From Paramecium octaurelia (taxonomy: Eukaryota; Ciliophora; Oligohymenophorea; Peniculida; Parameciidae), in contig CAJJDP010000006.1 in assembly GCA_905182995.1 (NCBI GenBank), positions 67,163 to 131,162 of the forward strand: DNA of 64,000 nt, in the 5' to 3' direction. Positions 1 to 11,858 of this stretch are shown piece after piece (the first letter of the stretch is position 1; each line of letters opens with the position of its first letter). A program made the translations under genes and the position numbers. The notes beneath the pieces were generated by a model. It was not told the DNA's origin. It was given only the letters and a program-made list of their open reading frames with translations, and did no database searches.

Positions 1-951
1 CTCATTTATTTCTTCTCCATAATGAGTGATGGACTTCCACATGATCTTTTCAGGACTTTTGTCAATAATGAACCCCTTCACATTGATAAACCACCAGATT
101 CCACTTTCATCTTTTATGAAATCAGCTGAGAATTCTAGAAAGGTGATATGCAAATGAATATAGATGTAAGTGAGAAGATTCTTAACATATGGGACAGTTT
201 CATCAACATATTTGCCTCGACAAGTGTTGACAATAGTGCATGAGTTTTGCAGATTCACATTGGTTGCATACTTGGTCATTTCAGTCTTGGGATTGGTTGA
301 TTGAGAGAAGAAATCCTCTTTGTTTGTTATGATGTAACAATAGGGGTTCTTGTCCTTTCTCCAAATGGTTCGACATACAAATGCTTTGGGTCCATTGCTC
401 TTGACGAACTTCTGAATGACACACAGATCCATCCGATTTGAGAAGTTGACATTTATTTATGATTGCAGATCTCTACAACATACCAACTTTACTTCGTTGC
501 CTACTAATTCCATGTTGCGAAACTATTGTTTTTTAACAACTGCTACAAGTTCATCTGGGGAGGTGTAATTGGCCAATTTGCTAATCACATTTTTGGAGGT
601 AAATGTATCTGTTCTAAATACATAGCCTCTTGAATCTGAATATAACCAATAATTTGGCATTTCTTTATCATTGAGCACAATTGTATCAGGCACCCATAAT
701 TGTAATCTGTTAATCACTGATTGATTGGACTGCTCGCTGTCTGGTCGACGAGCCAGAAATTTATAAAAATGAATGAATCTCTGAAAATCAGCAGTATATT
801 GACGTTCCTTTCCATCCTCATCGTAAATCAAATTGACTTATGCCAACAATTGCTCATATTTCCTTTTGACATCCTGTTACCTTTGACGTTGCAGTACATA
901 GGGGTCTTGTAGATTCTATAACTGTTTTATCATCTCGTCTCTCTTTTACAT
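1..951 (-). CDS. Uncharacterised protein, 3' end beyond the window
   Basis: Read with TAA/TAG as Gln, one frame stays open from an ATG at 951 (MQKRDEMIKQLQNLQ) to the left edge with no TGA and no need for an intron, giving about 317 residues of an incomplete protein. The first 60 residues are Gln/Lys-rich and likely helical. The rest is a soluble mixed-composition domain rich in Cys, Trp and Tyr (for example GIWWFINVKGF near the edge). A second in-frame ATG lies at 933. I do not recognise a family, and there is no signal peptide or membrane segment. The next gene on the same strand ends about 100 bp upstream. Confidence 0.75.
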
Positions 952-1051
952 TTTATTAATTTTATAAAGTAAAAATAAATATCTAGTTAATCATGAATAG
1001 AATCATTATTCTAAGATGCTGTTGACAATTCTCTAAAATATAAAAATTAAA

Positions 1052-2070
1052 TCATTATTATTCCATTAGAAGTTTGTCCTCTGACAAATCAACAAAGCTT
1101 GATTCTTTGTTCAAAACTGTTAGTGACAATGAATTGAATTGACCTTGAATATTCACATTACATGTACCTAATTATTAATTGTCCTTCTTTTCTCTTTTAT
1201 TCTTTTAAATGGTCTTCAAATCACCAAGGAAGGTATTCAAGATATTGTCGATGTAGACTACTTCCTAATCTTGTTCGCCTTCTAGTTGCTCCAACTGACT
1301 GGAGATATCAGTTACATCATGTAGGTGCAACATCTGACGTAAATACTTATTTTCTGTTGAGAGACTAGCTATTATACCCTAGTGACTAAAATGTTATTAG
1401 AATGATACTACCTCCGAATCATCATTCTATTTCAGTTGGTCTTATTAAACTAATTCGATGATTTTGAGCATTTTGGTTTTAAGTATCCTGTTCCTCTCTT
1501 ACAACTATTCGTTGCGCTTCTATTTAGTTATACATAATATGTCTAAACCTTCTCTTTCAGCCATTCCTCCTAGTAAAACCTGGTCTTCTAGACTTCCTTG
1601 TCTTTGGTCAGCAATTCTGATTTCAGTTGTCTGTACTTTTTCATCACTTCCTCCAATACTCTGGAGTAATCATTAGCGGCAGAATCGTTGTTCTGTTCTC
1701 TTCTCTCCTTGTAGGTCGACAGATTCTCATTGCGACTTCTGTTGTTGCTCAATTGATGCTGCCTTTTGTTCTGCTCTTGATGCAAGCTGATTTGTGGAGT
1801 ACGAAAGAGAGTGGGGGAGCATGAATTATCATCTAAAGGATAATCAGAAAAGAGTACTTTCAATCTTCCCCTTTCTTTGATTGGGAGTTTGTTCTCTTCT
1901 TTGGTTTGGAGATGTGAGTTAATTGAAATTATGCTATTGCAAAAGAGGAGGCTCTTTCTTAATTTGAAATTGAAGGGTTTTCTTATTATTTGTTGAATAT
2001 TTACTTTGAATTCGTCTTGTTTCTATTTAATTTGCTGAACAAATAATTTGTTTTCCTAAATCGCATTCAT
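1052..2070 (-). CDS. Coiled-coil protein, unrecognised
   Basis: ATG at 2070 opens MNAIQENKLFVQQIKQKQ and the frame continues without TGA into a Ser/Asn/Arg-rich linker. It then becomes a Glu/Lys/Leu coiled coil (VLEEVMKKYRQLKSELL). The frame is lost unless a 29-nt GT...TAG micro-intron near 1530-1560 is removed, after which the coiled coil continues (ERNRILKTKMLKIIELV). A second small intron around 1375-1410 is likely but its borders are not unique. The protein ends LMEQQ at a TGA at 1052. Length is about 320 residues. It is probably structural or a scaffold. The start is divergent from the next gene, separated by 245 bp. Confidence 0.65.
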
Positions 2071-2315
2071 CTTTTTGAATTTAAATTATTTTATTAATAT
2101 TTAACACATTACACATGTAACTTAAATTTAGAACCTCCAAACACTCCCTGGAAGATATCTGATTTCCATATCATACCCCCTATTGGAGTGCTCCACGCCA
2201 CTGATTGTTCTATTCGTGAACACGATTAGCATCAATCAACAACATTAACTAGAGCATTAATAAGATTTGGATAACTTTGTTACGATGATTGTATATAAAA
2301 ATTAAATTATCTGAA

Positions 2316-3800
2316 ATGCAACGAGTAACCCCCAACACGGTGAAGGAAGCCATGGCAAGGGTAGTGATTCCAAAATAAACATCTCAGCCAAACATTTGCC
2401 CAGAACACAACAACTTCTTCCACATCCCTCCAAAGTTTCAGCAATAGCGTTTGACCATTAAATAAGCGGTGCCAACTTCCAAATCTATCGAAGAGAAGCG
2501 GTATAAGCAACACAAAAACAACATCTCGGAAAATAACAACAATCGTACTAACAGCAGCTCCAAAAGTCGTGTCTCTGCTTTCGCCACCATGCAAGTCGAA
2601 GATGACTCATTGTATGGATCCCAAAATGGACTCAAACTACGCAAACTAATTGGTGACAGTCACATCCTGTCCTCCAACATTCTTTAGCAACTGTATGTGT
2701 TCACTTTATTATATAGATCCAAATAGAATCTCACCAGCAACCTCACGAGTGATTCTCAGAGTCCAGGCCAAAGGAAACCCCTCAAAAGGAATTAAGAACT
2801 TTGGAATCTCAACACCCAAATCCAAGCCTCCTTGATTAATAAAAAATAGTTCTCCAGATGGGAATTCCATAAAGAGCATCTAATTAAACAGCAAAAGAAT
2901 ATGCAAATATACAAACAGCAATTTGTATCATTGAGTGATTTGAATGATGTCCAATAGTAAATAATCAACAATCTATTCGAACTCTACAACAATATGTGTA
3001 TTCAAGTCTTATGCGAACAGGAGGAGAAGTTCTACGAGATGATTGATTAAATACGCAGAGAAAGGGATCTATGGTAAAACAATTATAAGCAAGTTGAGCA
3101 AGAGAGAGACATCTTGCTTGAAACTGTTAAATAACTTAAGACGCCCAAATAGATTGCTAATAACAAAAATGCTTAGGGCAACAACATTGATAGTATGGAT
3201 ACAATTTAGTTAAAGGAAATGCAAGATATCATGCAATAGAAAATTCAAGAAATGAGTGAAAAAGAAGCGAAGTTAATTAAATTGGTTTTGGCAATCAAGA
3301 AAAGTGGGGTGGACATTGAAAAAATCTATAATGAAGAAGTCTTAAATGATGATAGCGTTGCTGAATAAACTGAGAAATCCCTTGTTCATAAGTACCATCA
3401 TTATGAACGCAGTGTTCATGATGCAGACAATTCAGTTGTCAACGATTCTGATGAATCCAGCTTCTGTTTCCTTAATAGATTTGACAATGAATCTGTCGTT
3501 GAAAGTGTTAGAAAATTTGAGTATAAAAATGCCAACGTTCTCGATACTAAATCTAATGTCAAATTGAAGTTGGATCTATCCAATATCCAAAAGAAAAGCA
3601 CCTCCACTCAAGCCAATTAGAAATAATAGAATCAAAAATAAACCATTTAACAACATCAATAGAAGTAGATGCAAAAACTTAAACTTCCAGAACATTCAGA
3701 GAATGGTGGTTTTCATCAAGAATTTATGCAGAAATTAAATGAATTCTCAGAAAGTTGGAGAATCTAAGCATTAAAAGATGAAAAAAGAACTAAATCTTGA
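2316..3800 (+). CDS. Coiled-coil protein of 494 aa, intronless
   Basis: A single uninterrupted frame of 495 codons runs from ATG 2316 (MQRVTPNTVKEAMARVV) to TGA 3798-3800, with many in-frame TAA/TAG codons. Residues 1-130 are basic, Ser/Asn-rich and probably disordered. Residues about 150-340 form a helical, Gln/Glu/Lys-rich region (QDIMQQKIQEMSEKEAKLIK) that includes the segment LVLAIKKSGVDIEKIY. The C-terminal part is again low-complexity with a helix at the end. I recognise no enzyme motif. It converges tail-to-tail with the RING gene, 26 bp apart. Confidence 0.8.
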
Positions 3801-3826
3801 ACAATTATATATATATATTTTATCTA

Positions 3827-4836
3827 TCATCTTTTTAATTGGATATCCTTAATCTAATGATAAACCTTAACTAAGAGATCTAAATTCACATTTCTAAAAG
3901 AAGTGGCATCCTTTTAGCATCTTTCACACTTATTGCAATGGCATCTTTAACAAACACTATGAAAACAAGGCACAAAAGTGAATGGATTTATAAACAACTC
4001 CTTGCATTTTGAACATCTAAGACTGACATACAGATCAGTCTCTATCTATTAGAGTTACTAATACAACTTTAGTGAACTATCACCCTCCTGAGTCTTCATC
4101 ACAATTTAATTCATCTTATTCTATTCAATTGTGCAATCGATCGATCTTTTAAGATTCAAAATGTTATCAGGCAGTTTGTATTGATTGGAAGTATCCTTAA
4201 GTAGGCTAATTTCAATTTGCAATTTATGGATCTTCTCATTGCAATTTGTATGTTAGGATTTAAATTGCTCATATTATTATTTCTACTTTTCATATAACTC
4301 TTTATATTATAAAACTTAATAGACTTTGTTTTGGTAATCTTTATGAAAATCTATGATTATTTCTTCGTATTGTTTCACCAAAGGCGATTGTTTGAGATTA
4401 TCAATTTAATTGTATTGAGGTTGCGATTCAATCAACAATTCAACTTAAGTCTCTCTATCCAAAGTAGGAACTTTATCAGTTTGTGATGTTTGGGATAATT
4501 TTTACTTTGAAATTGATTGGTTTTAACCTTACAACAATTCTTCAATTTTTAATTCGTATTATTTCTTGATCTATTTTTCCTGTTTGATTAGTTATTCAAT
4601 TTAGGTCTACAATAAATCAAGTACCTTTGTACTTTATATCTGAGACAGAGTGTGCATTACTAATTTTGAATTTTCATAACGAATGATTTGTTCTATTGTA
4701 CAAATTCAATCTATTTTTGCAATTGAGCAACCTATTACTTCAATCGAGTCACTTCATCTGCTCTTTTGGAATTTTCATCCGGAGTTTGAGCAATTTGTTT
4801 GAATTTTTGTAATTAAGGCAATGATTATTGATTCAT
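3827..4836 (-). CDS. RING-finger coiled-coil protein
   Basis: The C-terminus carries a RING-type zinc-binding pattern. RCSKCKELF supplies the first Cys pair, PCFHSVCQRCH the Cys/His cluster, and NKCERCQKD the last Cys pair, followed by about 30 residues to the TGA at 3827. RING domains usually bind an E2 and act as ubiquitin ligases, so that role is inferred. The preceding roughly 250 residues are Gln/Lys-rich coiled coil. A 26-nt intron (GTACAAAG...TTGTAG, about 4609-4634) restores the frame between the N-terminal part and the coiled coil. The start ATG at 4836 lies only 17 bp from the start of the divergent gene on the other strand. Confidence 0.75.
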
Positions 4837-4853
4837 TAATAATAATAATTAGA

Positions 4854-5597
4854 ATGCTTAAATAGAGTAGATCAAAGGAACAATCCCTTGGTAAATTGGT
4901 ATGTCAATATGCTTATTTATTCAGATGAAGATATACGTCGCATAAATGCTTCTCAATTCGGGCGTCAGCAGTTGCCAAGAACAAGGAATCAATCTTCTGG
5001 CTGAATTTCTGATAAAGAGTAATTTAATAACACAAAATAAAAGTGATACGTAAAGTGGGTTCCAATTCCAGGAGATTGTATGAGTTGCAAGGCAGATAAG
5101 AAGGAGACATCTTTCATGTCTTAATGGCACTCGATCAATTGAGCGTAACTTGTACATCCCTCTTGCAGCATTTCAAAAGAAATAGCAATAATAGTGACTT
5201 ATCTCTCAACAGACTCCTAACCTAAGTCATGGAATCAATTTACAAAGAGAAATACAATTCATAAGAAATCGATGAGCAAAACAATTTGAGGCAAAGATGT
5301 CAATTGTCAATCCAATCCTTGAATCAACCATCCACCAACACTTGCTCCTTAAATACATTATTATACGCCCCAGTCATCTTTAAGAATGAAAAGGTCCAGA
5401 AGTAAAGGAAGGAATTGACTGAAAAACAAGTGAAGGAGGAAAAGAGGAAATACCAATATCAATTCGACGAGGATCAATTTTCAAAGCAGTTGGGAAAGAA
5501 CAAACAAAAAGAGCGCAAATAAGAACTTGACTTAAATCCATACAATGCTCCTCTCAAAAGGAAACAAGCTATTAAGGCCTTAGATTAGATGTTATGA
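4854..5597 (+). CDS. BTP histone-fold protein, TAF8/TAF3-like TFIID subunit
   Basis: ATG 4854 starts MLKQSRSKEQSLGKL. After a 26-nt intron (4899-4924) and a 22-nt intron (about 5044-5065) the reading gives a histone fold. Helix 1/2 reads KIYVAQMLLNSGVSSCQEQ, followed by a long helix and the segment YELQGRQEGDIFHVLMALDQ. This matches the pattern of the bromodomain-associated (BTP) histone fold of TAF8 and TAF3, where an ELxGRxE...D+xxAL motif precedes the last helix. Such proteins are TFIID subunits in the nucleus. The C-terminal 130 residues are charged and basic (KQVKEEKRKYQYQFDED) and end at TGA 5597. TAF8 and TAF3 cannot be told apart by eye. Confidence 0.65.
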
Positions 5598-6233
5598 ATA
5601 TGTCTAAATTAAACATCACTCAACCAAAGCATGTTTCGACCAAAACTCTATAGATTTTAAATTCCCTTCAATTTTTATCTCCCAACTCCGTATCCTCTCT
5701 CTACCATTCCAATTTAGTTTCTAATTGATCTTAACCATAGCCATTTGTGCATTTCATATTATAGTTTTATATAAATTATGGAGATAAATGAGTAAACTCT
5801 CCTTATGATTATTTTCTTAATAATATATTAATATTCGTCTCATTCTAATTGAATAGACTATGGTTAAAAGATATAATGTAAAATGTGGGAATTGGTAATT
5901 CAAATAATAATATATGTCTCTTTTTCTTCGTCTCTCCCCTCTTTTTTGTGTAGTTCATCACTTCTTACAACCAAATTTTCTCTCTCATTTTTATATTGCT
6001 TAGTTATAAGACTAATATTGTAGAATGGACTCAATCTACGTATCTTTGGTTTATATTGGAAAATGTAATTTAAATGCAATAAATAAATAAATCTTTAGGA
6101 AGGAACTACCATTTTATTATCAACAGCTTGCGAAATTATATAAAAACAATCTTTTTGGTAGAAAATGTTAAAATGAAAAAATAGAGTATATAATTGAGCT
6201 TTACTCCTCTTATATTCACTAAAATAAAATAAA
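5598..6233. other. Intergenic, no gene seen
   Basis: AT-rich, with TGA scattered in all frames and no convincing protein. It includes pyrimidine-rich tracts around 5925-5985. A short inverted pair is present: CTTAACCATAG near 5740 and CTATGGTTAA near 5867. At this spacing the pair could be chance. Confidence 0.6.
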
Positions 6234-7062
6234 ATGATTATTAGTTAAAGTAATAATACCCCATAATGTAAAATCTATTTGTTTAGTATATCTAGATTAC
6301 TTCTCAAGATTATCGGTAACAATCAATGAGCATATTAATTCTGATGCTGATGTGAAGAGGTTGTATGATTCGATAGACAGGAAAGTGCCATTTAGAAATT
6401 TGTAAAATGGATATTACAGGGGAGAATCTGATGGAGCCTAACGAAAGGGCAAAGGGGAATGGATATCTTAGGATGGCTTCTAATACAAAGTAGGGATATG
6501 GCAAAATAATTGCTTGTAAGGAAAAGGCTTAACATTGTACTGTGTCTATGATACGCTATAAACAACCTATTATGAGTGTTACTATGGGAATTTCAATAAA
6601 GGCAAGCCATATGGTTATGGAAAATTGAAGGCCACGAATAACAAGTCGTACGAAGGATAATGGGAAAATGGATAGATGAATGGCTAGGGGTCAATATATA
6701 TAGAGAATTCCTATTACATAAAAGGTTAATTTAAAAACAATTAGTTATGTGGGCAAGGGGAAATAGAATCAAAGGAATAAAATAATTAATGGAAAATGGA
6801 AGGCACCTTTATGGAACCTAATAAATTCAAGGGGCAAATCACATACAAAACAGGATAATACTTTGGATCTGCTATTTATGAGGAGAATTAATGGTAGATG
6901 AATGGATAAGGACAATTCATTTGGGAAGATGGATCATATTACAATGGAGCATTTAGCTATAATCAAAGAGAAGGATATGCTGTAAGTAAGTTTGGAAGCG
7001 AAAGTTAGTAGGAACTAGTCTGGAGAAATGACTAGAAATTTGCTAAGGTAGAACATAATTGA
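6234..7062 (+). CDS. MORN-repeat protein
   Basis: ATG 6234 opens a short exon. A 28-nt intron (about 6268-6295) joins it to a long frame ending at TGA 7060-7062, giving about 265 residues. From residue about 45 there are repeated MORN-type units: NGYYRGESDGAQRKGKGEW, YYGNFNKGKPYGYGKL, YEGQWENGQMNGQGS, YIKGQFKNNQLCGQGE and YYNGAFSYNQREGYA. MORN repeats form beta-hairpin platforms that bind membranes or cytoskeletal partners, and ciliates use many of them in cortical structures. No kinase or other catalytic domain is attached. The shape of the first exon is the least certain part. Confidence 0.85.
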
Positions 7063-7607
7063 ATATTCCAACACACATATTTTATAATGTCAGCATCATC
7101 CTCCATATTTATTTTCAATAATTCAAGTTTATTACGATAACTTTGGATCCTTATTCTATTATTTAATTTCAATTCTGGGCAATTTCAAAGAAGCCAAAAA
7201 ATATAAAAGCAGAGATTTTAACACTTGCAAATCTTTGATTTCTTTATTAGAAAACAAATTTGCTTCTTTTTTAAAAGCAATTCGCTCTTACTTTTTTGTC
7301 TTAAGTGCTTTAAACAATTTAGAATCATCATTTAAATAAGACTTTTATAAAATACAATAACTTCAAATTCATAAACCAAAAATAATTTCATAAGTTCCCT
7401 TTTAAATATATTGGTAATGGTTCTTCTTCATCTTCATTAATCTAGCTTTTCGTTATATAACTTCAATTTGGTTTTACTTGTAATCTAAATCAAACAGGAT
7501 GTCAAATTATCTATTATCTCTAAATGAGAATAGGTATATTAAGAGTAATCTTATTATTATAATATTTACGATCTCAAAATCTATTTTAGTTATAATATTT
7601 ATATATA
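7063..7607 (-). pseudogene. Possible gene remnant between MORN and ankyrin genes
   Basis: There is no clean gene here, but minus-strand pieces look protein-like. From about 7345 to TGA 7123, a Lys/Glu-rich frame contains KALKTKKQERIAFKKEAN. From about 7520 to 7400, segments such as FDILFDLDYK and NEDEEEPLPIYLKGN appear in two different frames, separated by TGA codons. I could not join them with plausible micro-introns and no in-frame ATG was found. This may be a decayed gene, or chance in AT-rich DNA. Confidence 0.3.
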
Positions 7608-8405
7608 ATGGAAACTTTTCATAATGAATAATTCCTTACGTATGCTCAAAAAGGTTCTATGGAAGAGATGAAGAGAGCAATGGTCTAAGGGAATGTGGAT
7701 GTCAATTATCAAGACAAGGAAGGTAGTGTGTTTTTCTAGATTTAAGGAAACACTGCAATGTTTTATGCTATAATGCACAATCATTTGGAAGTTGTAAGAT
7801 ATCTGATTTAGAATGATGCTTCTTTGGAAGTGTACAATGCATAAGGATCAGGACCTTTGCATTTGGCAGCAGAGAAGATGAATAAGGAGATTGTTTTGTT
7901 GCTTGTGATCAATTAAGCCGATCCTAATTTAAAGAATCAATCAGGATAGAGGTAATTAAAGGATTATAATGTAGACCTGGCGATGGAATCACAGAAATCA
8001 GGACTCTTATCAATAATCTCACAGCAGAAAGCAAGGCCTTTTCTGCGTTAAAACAACCATAGAAATAAAAGCTGTAAGCAATTTTTGAGGATATCGATTA
8101 TGATAATTCTAAATACATCGATCATGCTAAGGCAGTGAAATTCAATAAGTACATTGAAGATACTATTACTGACAATCAAGCAGAAAAGGATGCTAAGGAT
8201 TTCATAAAATCAGTTGCATTATGCAATCCTGAGAGAGGAGTACTTAAAATATGTCATAATCTTCATTTAGGTTAACATTGATGAGTGGTTCTTTAGCTTT
8301 TCCAAGCTGCTTGTTGTAGATCCAGCTGCCTTTGATAAGTTTATTGAGGATTACGATAAATAGGTTGAGAAGAAACAAAAACTAAGACACTAAATGCAAG
8401 ATTGA
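7608..8405 (+). CDS. Ankyrin-repeat protein
   Basis: ATG 7608 begins METFHNEQFLTYAQKGSMEE, which leads into ankyrin repeats: VNYQDKEG / NTAMFYAIMHNHLEVVRYL, then GSGPLHLAAEKMNKEIVLLL with ADPNLKNQSGQ. Introns inferred to keep the frame are a 24-nt one near 7723 (AAG end, optional because the frame stays open), a 23-nt one near 7952 and a 31-nt one (about 8241-8271). The rest is an acidic helical region ending RHQMQD at TGA 8405. About 240 residues in all. Ankyrin repeats mediate protein binding and the partner cannot be predicted. It converges tail-to-tail with the channel gene, 32 bp apart. Confidence 0.85.
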
Positions 8406-8437
8406 ATTTTAATATCCAAAAATTATATATAAATGAT

Positions 8438-11400
8438 TCAATTCTATATTGTATTGTGCTATCTTAAATGCTAATTTAATAATGATTACTTGGCTTTCAA
8501 TCTTTGGATCTACTGGGCTAATTTGAACGAAAAGAAGTATCTAGAGAGTCTTTTTAATTGTTTACTCCTGTTAAACTGATTGAATCTAAGGAAAGTGAAT
8601 AGTGTATTTACTTGAAGATCACAATGTCATAATTGTTGTAAGGCAGATAGATTTCGAATAAGTACAGCTTCTCAAAATCATTGTCCCCAAGTGTAAAGCC
8701 CACAGGATTCTACAAGATTGATAAGAGATCTTATTTTATACATCGAATCCACTGAATGGTTGAAACTGCGAATGAGCTATCGAGATCTTCGTTCCTGTTT
8801 TGGTTGACTTTTTCCGATTGGTTCCTCTTCTACTTTAGATTTCTGGACTGTCAGTATACTATCTAGCCACTCCTGATATGGATCTAGATGGTGTAATGAT
8901 GAATAAACAAACCTCCTGTGAAGACCTGAAGCTGATTGGGTGTTGTCATTTTATTTCATTTAAGATCTAAATGAATTGGCAGTGATATTGTTCGATGTGA
9001 TCGGACTGTAAGTTTGAGATCTTGAGGAGTTCTATCGAATGGAAGGTTGTCGATTATCTTATCGCATCATTGAGTGATTTGATTCAGTGGCATTTCTTTG
9101 ATATTGTTGATACTTGTTCTATAAATCATTCATCTGATTATCAAAGTTGTAATTGAATGTTAATTTTGGATCCTTATTTCTCTGTAATTAATTAGTCAAA
9201 TCCAACGCATTTTCTAAAGATGGAGAATTCTCTGAACTTTCATTCTCCACGATGATGTTCAAGGATTTCTAATCTTTAATAGATTGTTATCCAGCATTTC
9301 CGAATCCAGCAGTTGCAAATGTATTCTTCTATTAATCCTTCCTCACAAGACTGATGAATTTCTCATCGTCCATTTCCCCCTGATGTTGGATGTATTATTT
9401 ATCAGTCGTATCTAAGTTGCTACTGTAAAATGATAGATGAAATACTTACACGTCGTTCATGATAGATTATTATTAGTCATGTAATGATTTCTCTCTCAAT
9501 AGGGATGTACTTTTCAATAGCGATTTCTCTCTGCTTACTCTACTGAAACTTTGAGCAGATGCATAACTCTCCTTGATGTACACATCGTCATATGGCAAAT
9601 TGGACTGACTAAATTGATTTGAGGATTGAAAATGGTTATCCGAATACAATTATAATAGATAATCTTGGTTCACTTCTGCATCCTTTACAAATTCATAAGC
9701 CTTTGTGTCCTTGCTTTTTCTCCGTTTATCTTAAACATTTATTAAGATTCGTACATTCTTGTCTCAAATTCCTTCGGGGATATATCAGTGATTTAATCAC
9801 CTTTTCTCTGTCTGGTCTAAATGTTAACAATGGACATTTGGTTATCAAATGATCATAAGAGGAACAGCAAAAACATTGGCATGGCAAATCTTTGTGTATG
9901 AGGATTCTGTCCCTCATGCTGTAGAAGTATTACTAAAAATAAGGGGACTATCAGTACTTTGTCACTGAAGGTCAAGAGTTTGAGGAAGATGTCTCTCCTT
10001 ATTCTCAACAACCTACAGACTCCTTCACTTACGACTGTGGCAGATCTAGGCAATTGAGTGTAAAATGAGATTTCACCAAACGTTTATTCTGGCTGAAAAA
10101 ATTATTTACTATATTACTCCCAATATTTAGAGTTGGACTCCCATCTTGTTGACGACCTTAAAATTGCCTTCCACTATAAAGTACAACGAACAGTCATCGT
10201 ATTCAGATTCTGTTACTATTATCTGATTCGGTTAACATATAACATCTTCGCTAAAATTGATGAGGGTCTATATCGTGTGCTGATTATAGTATTTAAAATA
10301 TTTAGTAAGCAATTGGAATCTCTGTATGGTATTGAATTCCTGAAGCAATTGTCCTGATAATTTTGAGACGAACTAGTTATGGTAAAACTTAGGCTGATTT
10401 AATATATGATTTATGATTTTGCACTTCAAATTCGAATCCAATTTATTGATAGCCAAAAACTCACTCAATTGGGTAGCGAATCTCGCATTCTTAAACAGAT
10501 ATAGACACTGAGTCAATAAATAGGCGAAACTAAGGACCGAACTAAAGGCAACACAACTGTAAAATATCATTTCGTTCTAGCCGTTGGGTAGGTAATTTGA
10601 GTTGAAAGTATATATAGAAATCACTATACTGAAGGTGGACAAATAAGAATCAAATAACGAATTGCTGTGATAAAATAGTCCATATTGATAGCAAGTGATT
10701 ATGTGAATGAGCAGGACTATCTTAATAATACTGTTTATTATTTATAAAGGAGGAGAGAACAAGTTATACTCACTAAATATTAAATCAGTTACTTACAATT
10801 TTAAAAAGACCTCTATCTCATAATACCTCCTTATTTAACTGACCACTATCAGTGTAAGTACTATGTATTTAATCGATGAGGGCAGTGTGTTCAAGAACAC
10901 GAATCCTATTATTGTAATCTATTGGATATAGGGAAGGTTATACTGCATCATAACACAAAAACTATTTGTAGTATCTAAGCGATATTTATTTGAAATTCGT
11001 TATCAATAACCCATTTTGAGTGAAGGAGCTACATAACTGAATTCCGACATCTATTAATTTGAACCCCACGCAGACGTAATTGATGTCCTAGATTTCCAAA
11101 ACTGTGGACAAAGGCACAAAAACCAGTATCACGTGCAACAAAATATAGAAGGCCACATTCCAACTTTGCAGTATTCTCGAGGATGGCAATAAGGTCCCTC
11201 TTTTTATGATATTATAATTACAACTGTAGTCTACGAAATTGTTTTCCTAATCGTATAGGTACTAAAATTTCTTAGCCATGTGGTCTATTCTGAACTTTCT
11301 TCTCAATTTCTCGACAAAGTTAAATATTTATCTGCTCTTGGTTCTTTTACGCATATTCTCGAGCTATTTCGGTGGAAAACTTAAAACAAATGGACTCTCT

Positions 11401-11702
11401 TCGGGTTCACTTTTTTGAGTCCTCGATCTGAAGCTCAATTGTGGAGAGTTATTTTGATAAAAAGATTGAGAAATCCTCGATTTGTCAACTGTTTTCAGAG
11501 TTGGATCTTTTATTGAAATATCATCCTCAGGTTATATTGGATGTGCAATATTTTAAAGAGGTTCGTATTTGAATGGCCCTTAAGAAACATTTCATTTTTA
11601 AGTACCTCTCATGTCATTAGGGTAGAATCTGCTAAGCTTGTCAGGTTCGGTTTTGTTTTTCCTCATACTATTTTGCGAATATCTCAATGATCTAACACTC
11701 AT
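8438..11702 (-). CDS. Six-TM voltage-gated-type channel with cyclic-nucleotide-binding domain, unusual pore
   Basis: ATG 11702 starts MSVRSLRYSQNSMRKNK. A string of 22-32-nt introns joins exons encoding about 1,000 residues. In order these are: a basic N-terminus; hydrophobic segments consistent with S1-S6 (for example FYILLHVILVFVPL, YIVLTLIVV, FYSCVAFSSVLSFAYLLTQ); a C-linker; and a cyclic-nucleotide-binding domain with the phosphate-binding cassette FGEISFYTQLPRSATVVS. A Cys/His cluster follows (CQCFCCSSYDH...TKCP), of a kind I associate with ciliate CNBD channels, and then a long Ser/Asn/Gln-rich tail. The family is K+/cation channels of the plasma or ciliary membrane. The pore stretch reads SIVISIYTFNSNYLPNGQNE, where K+ channels have TVGYGD, so ion selectivity is doubtful. 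The first intron ends AAG. Confidence 0.85.
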
Positions 11703-11858
11703 TTTAATTATTCTAAATATTGTTATATAGGCAATATAATTTTGTAAAATATTACATGTTCCTTCACATGTTTTCACCAAATATAAATTAAATCTCAGCA
11801 ATAATATATTTACCCTTTATTCATATATTTATCATTCAATTTAATCAATAAGTAAAAA
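11703..11858. promoter_or_regulatory. Shared 156-bp divergent promoter region
   Basis: This AT-rich spacer separates the divergent start codons of the CNBD channel (11702, minus) and the B-box/TPR gene (11859, plus). No defined binding motif was recognised. It must hold both promoters, so co-regulation is possible but not shown. Confidence 0.4.

Noticed and set aside
5736-5880. Inverted pair CTTAACCATAG / CTATGGTTAA suggesting a structured RNA
   Set aside because: Only 10-11 bp pair across a loop of more than 100 bases in AT-rich DNA, with no further helices; too weak to call an ncRNA.
7087-7526. A 146-codon plus-strand frame free of TGA
   Set aside because: Its composition (Ile/Leu/Phe/Gln/Ser) is that of antisense, AT-rich noise; the minus strand reads more like protein.
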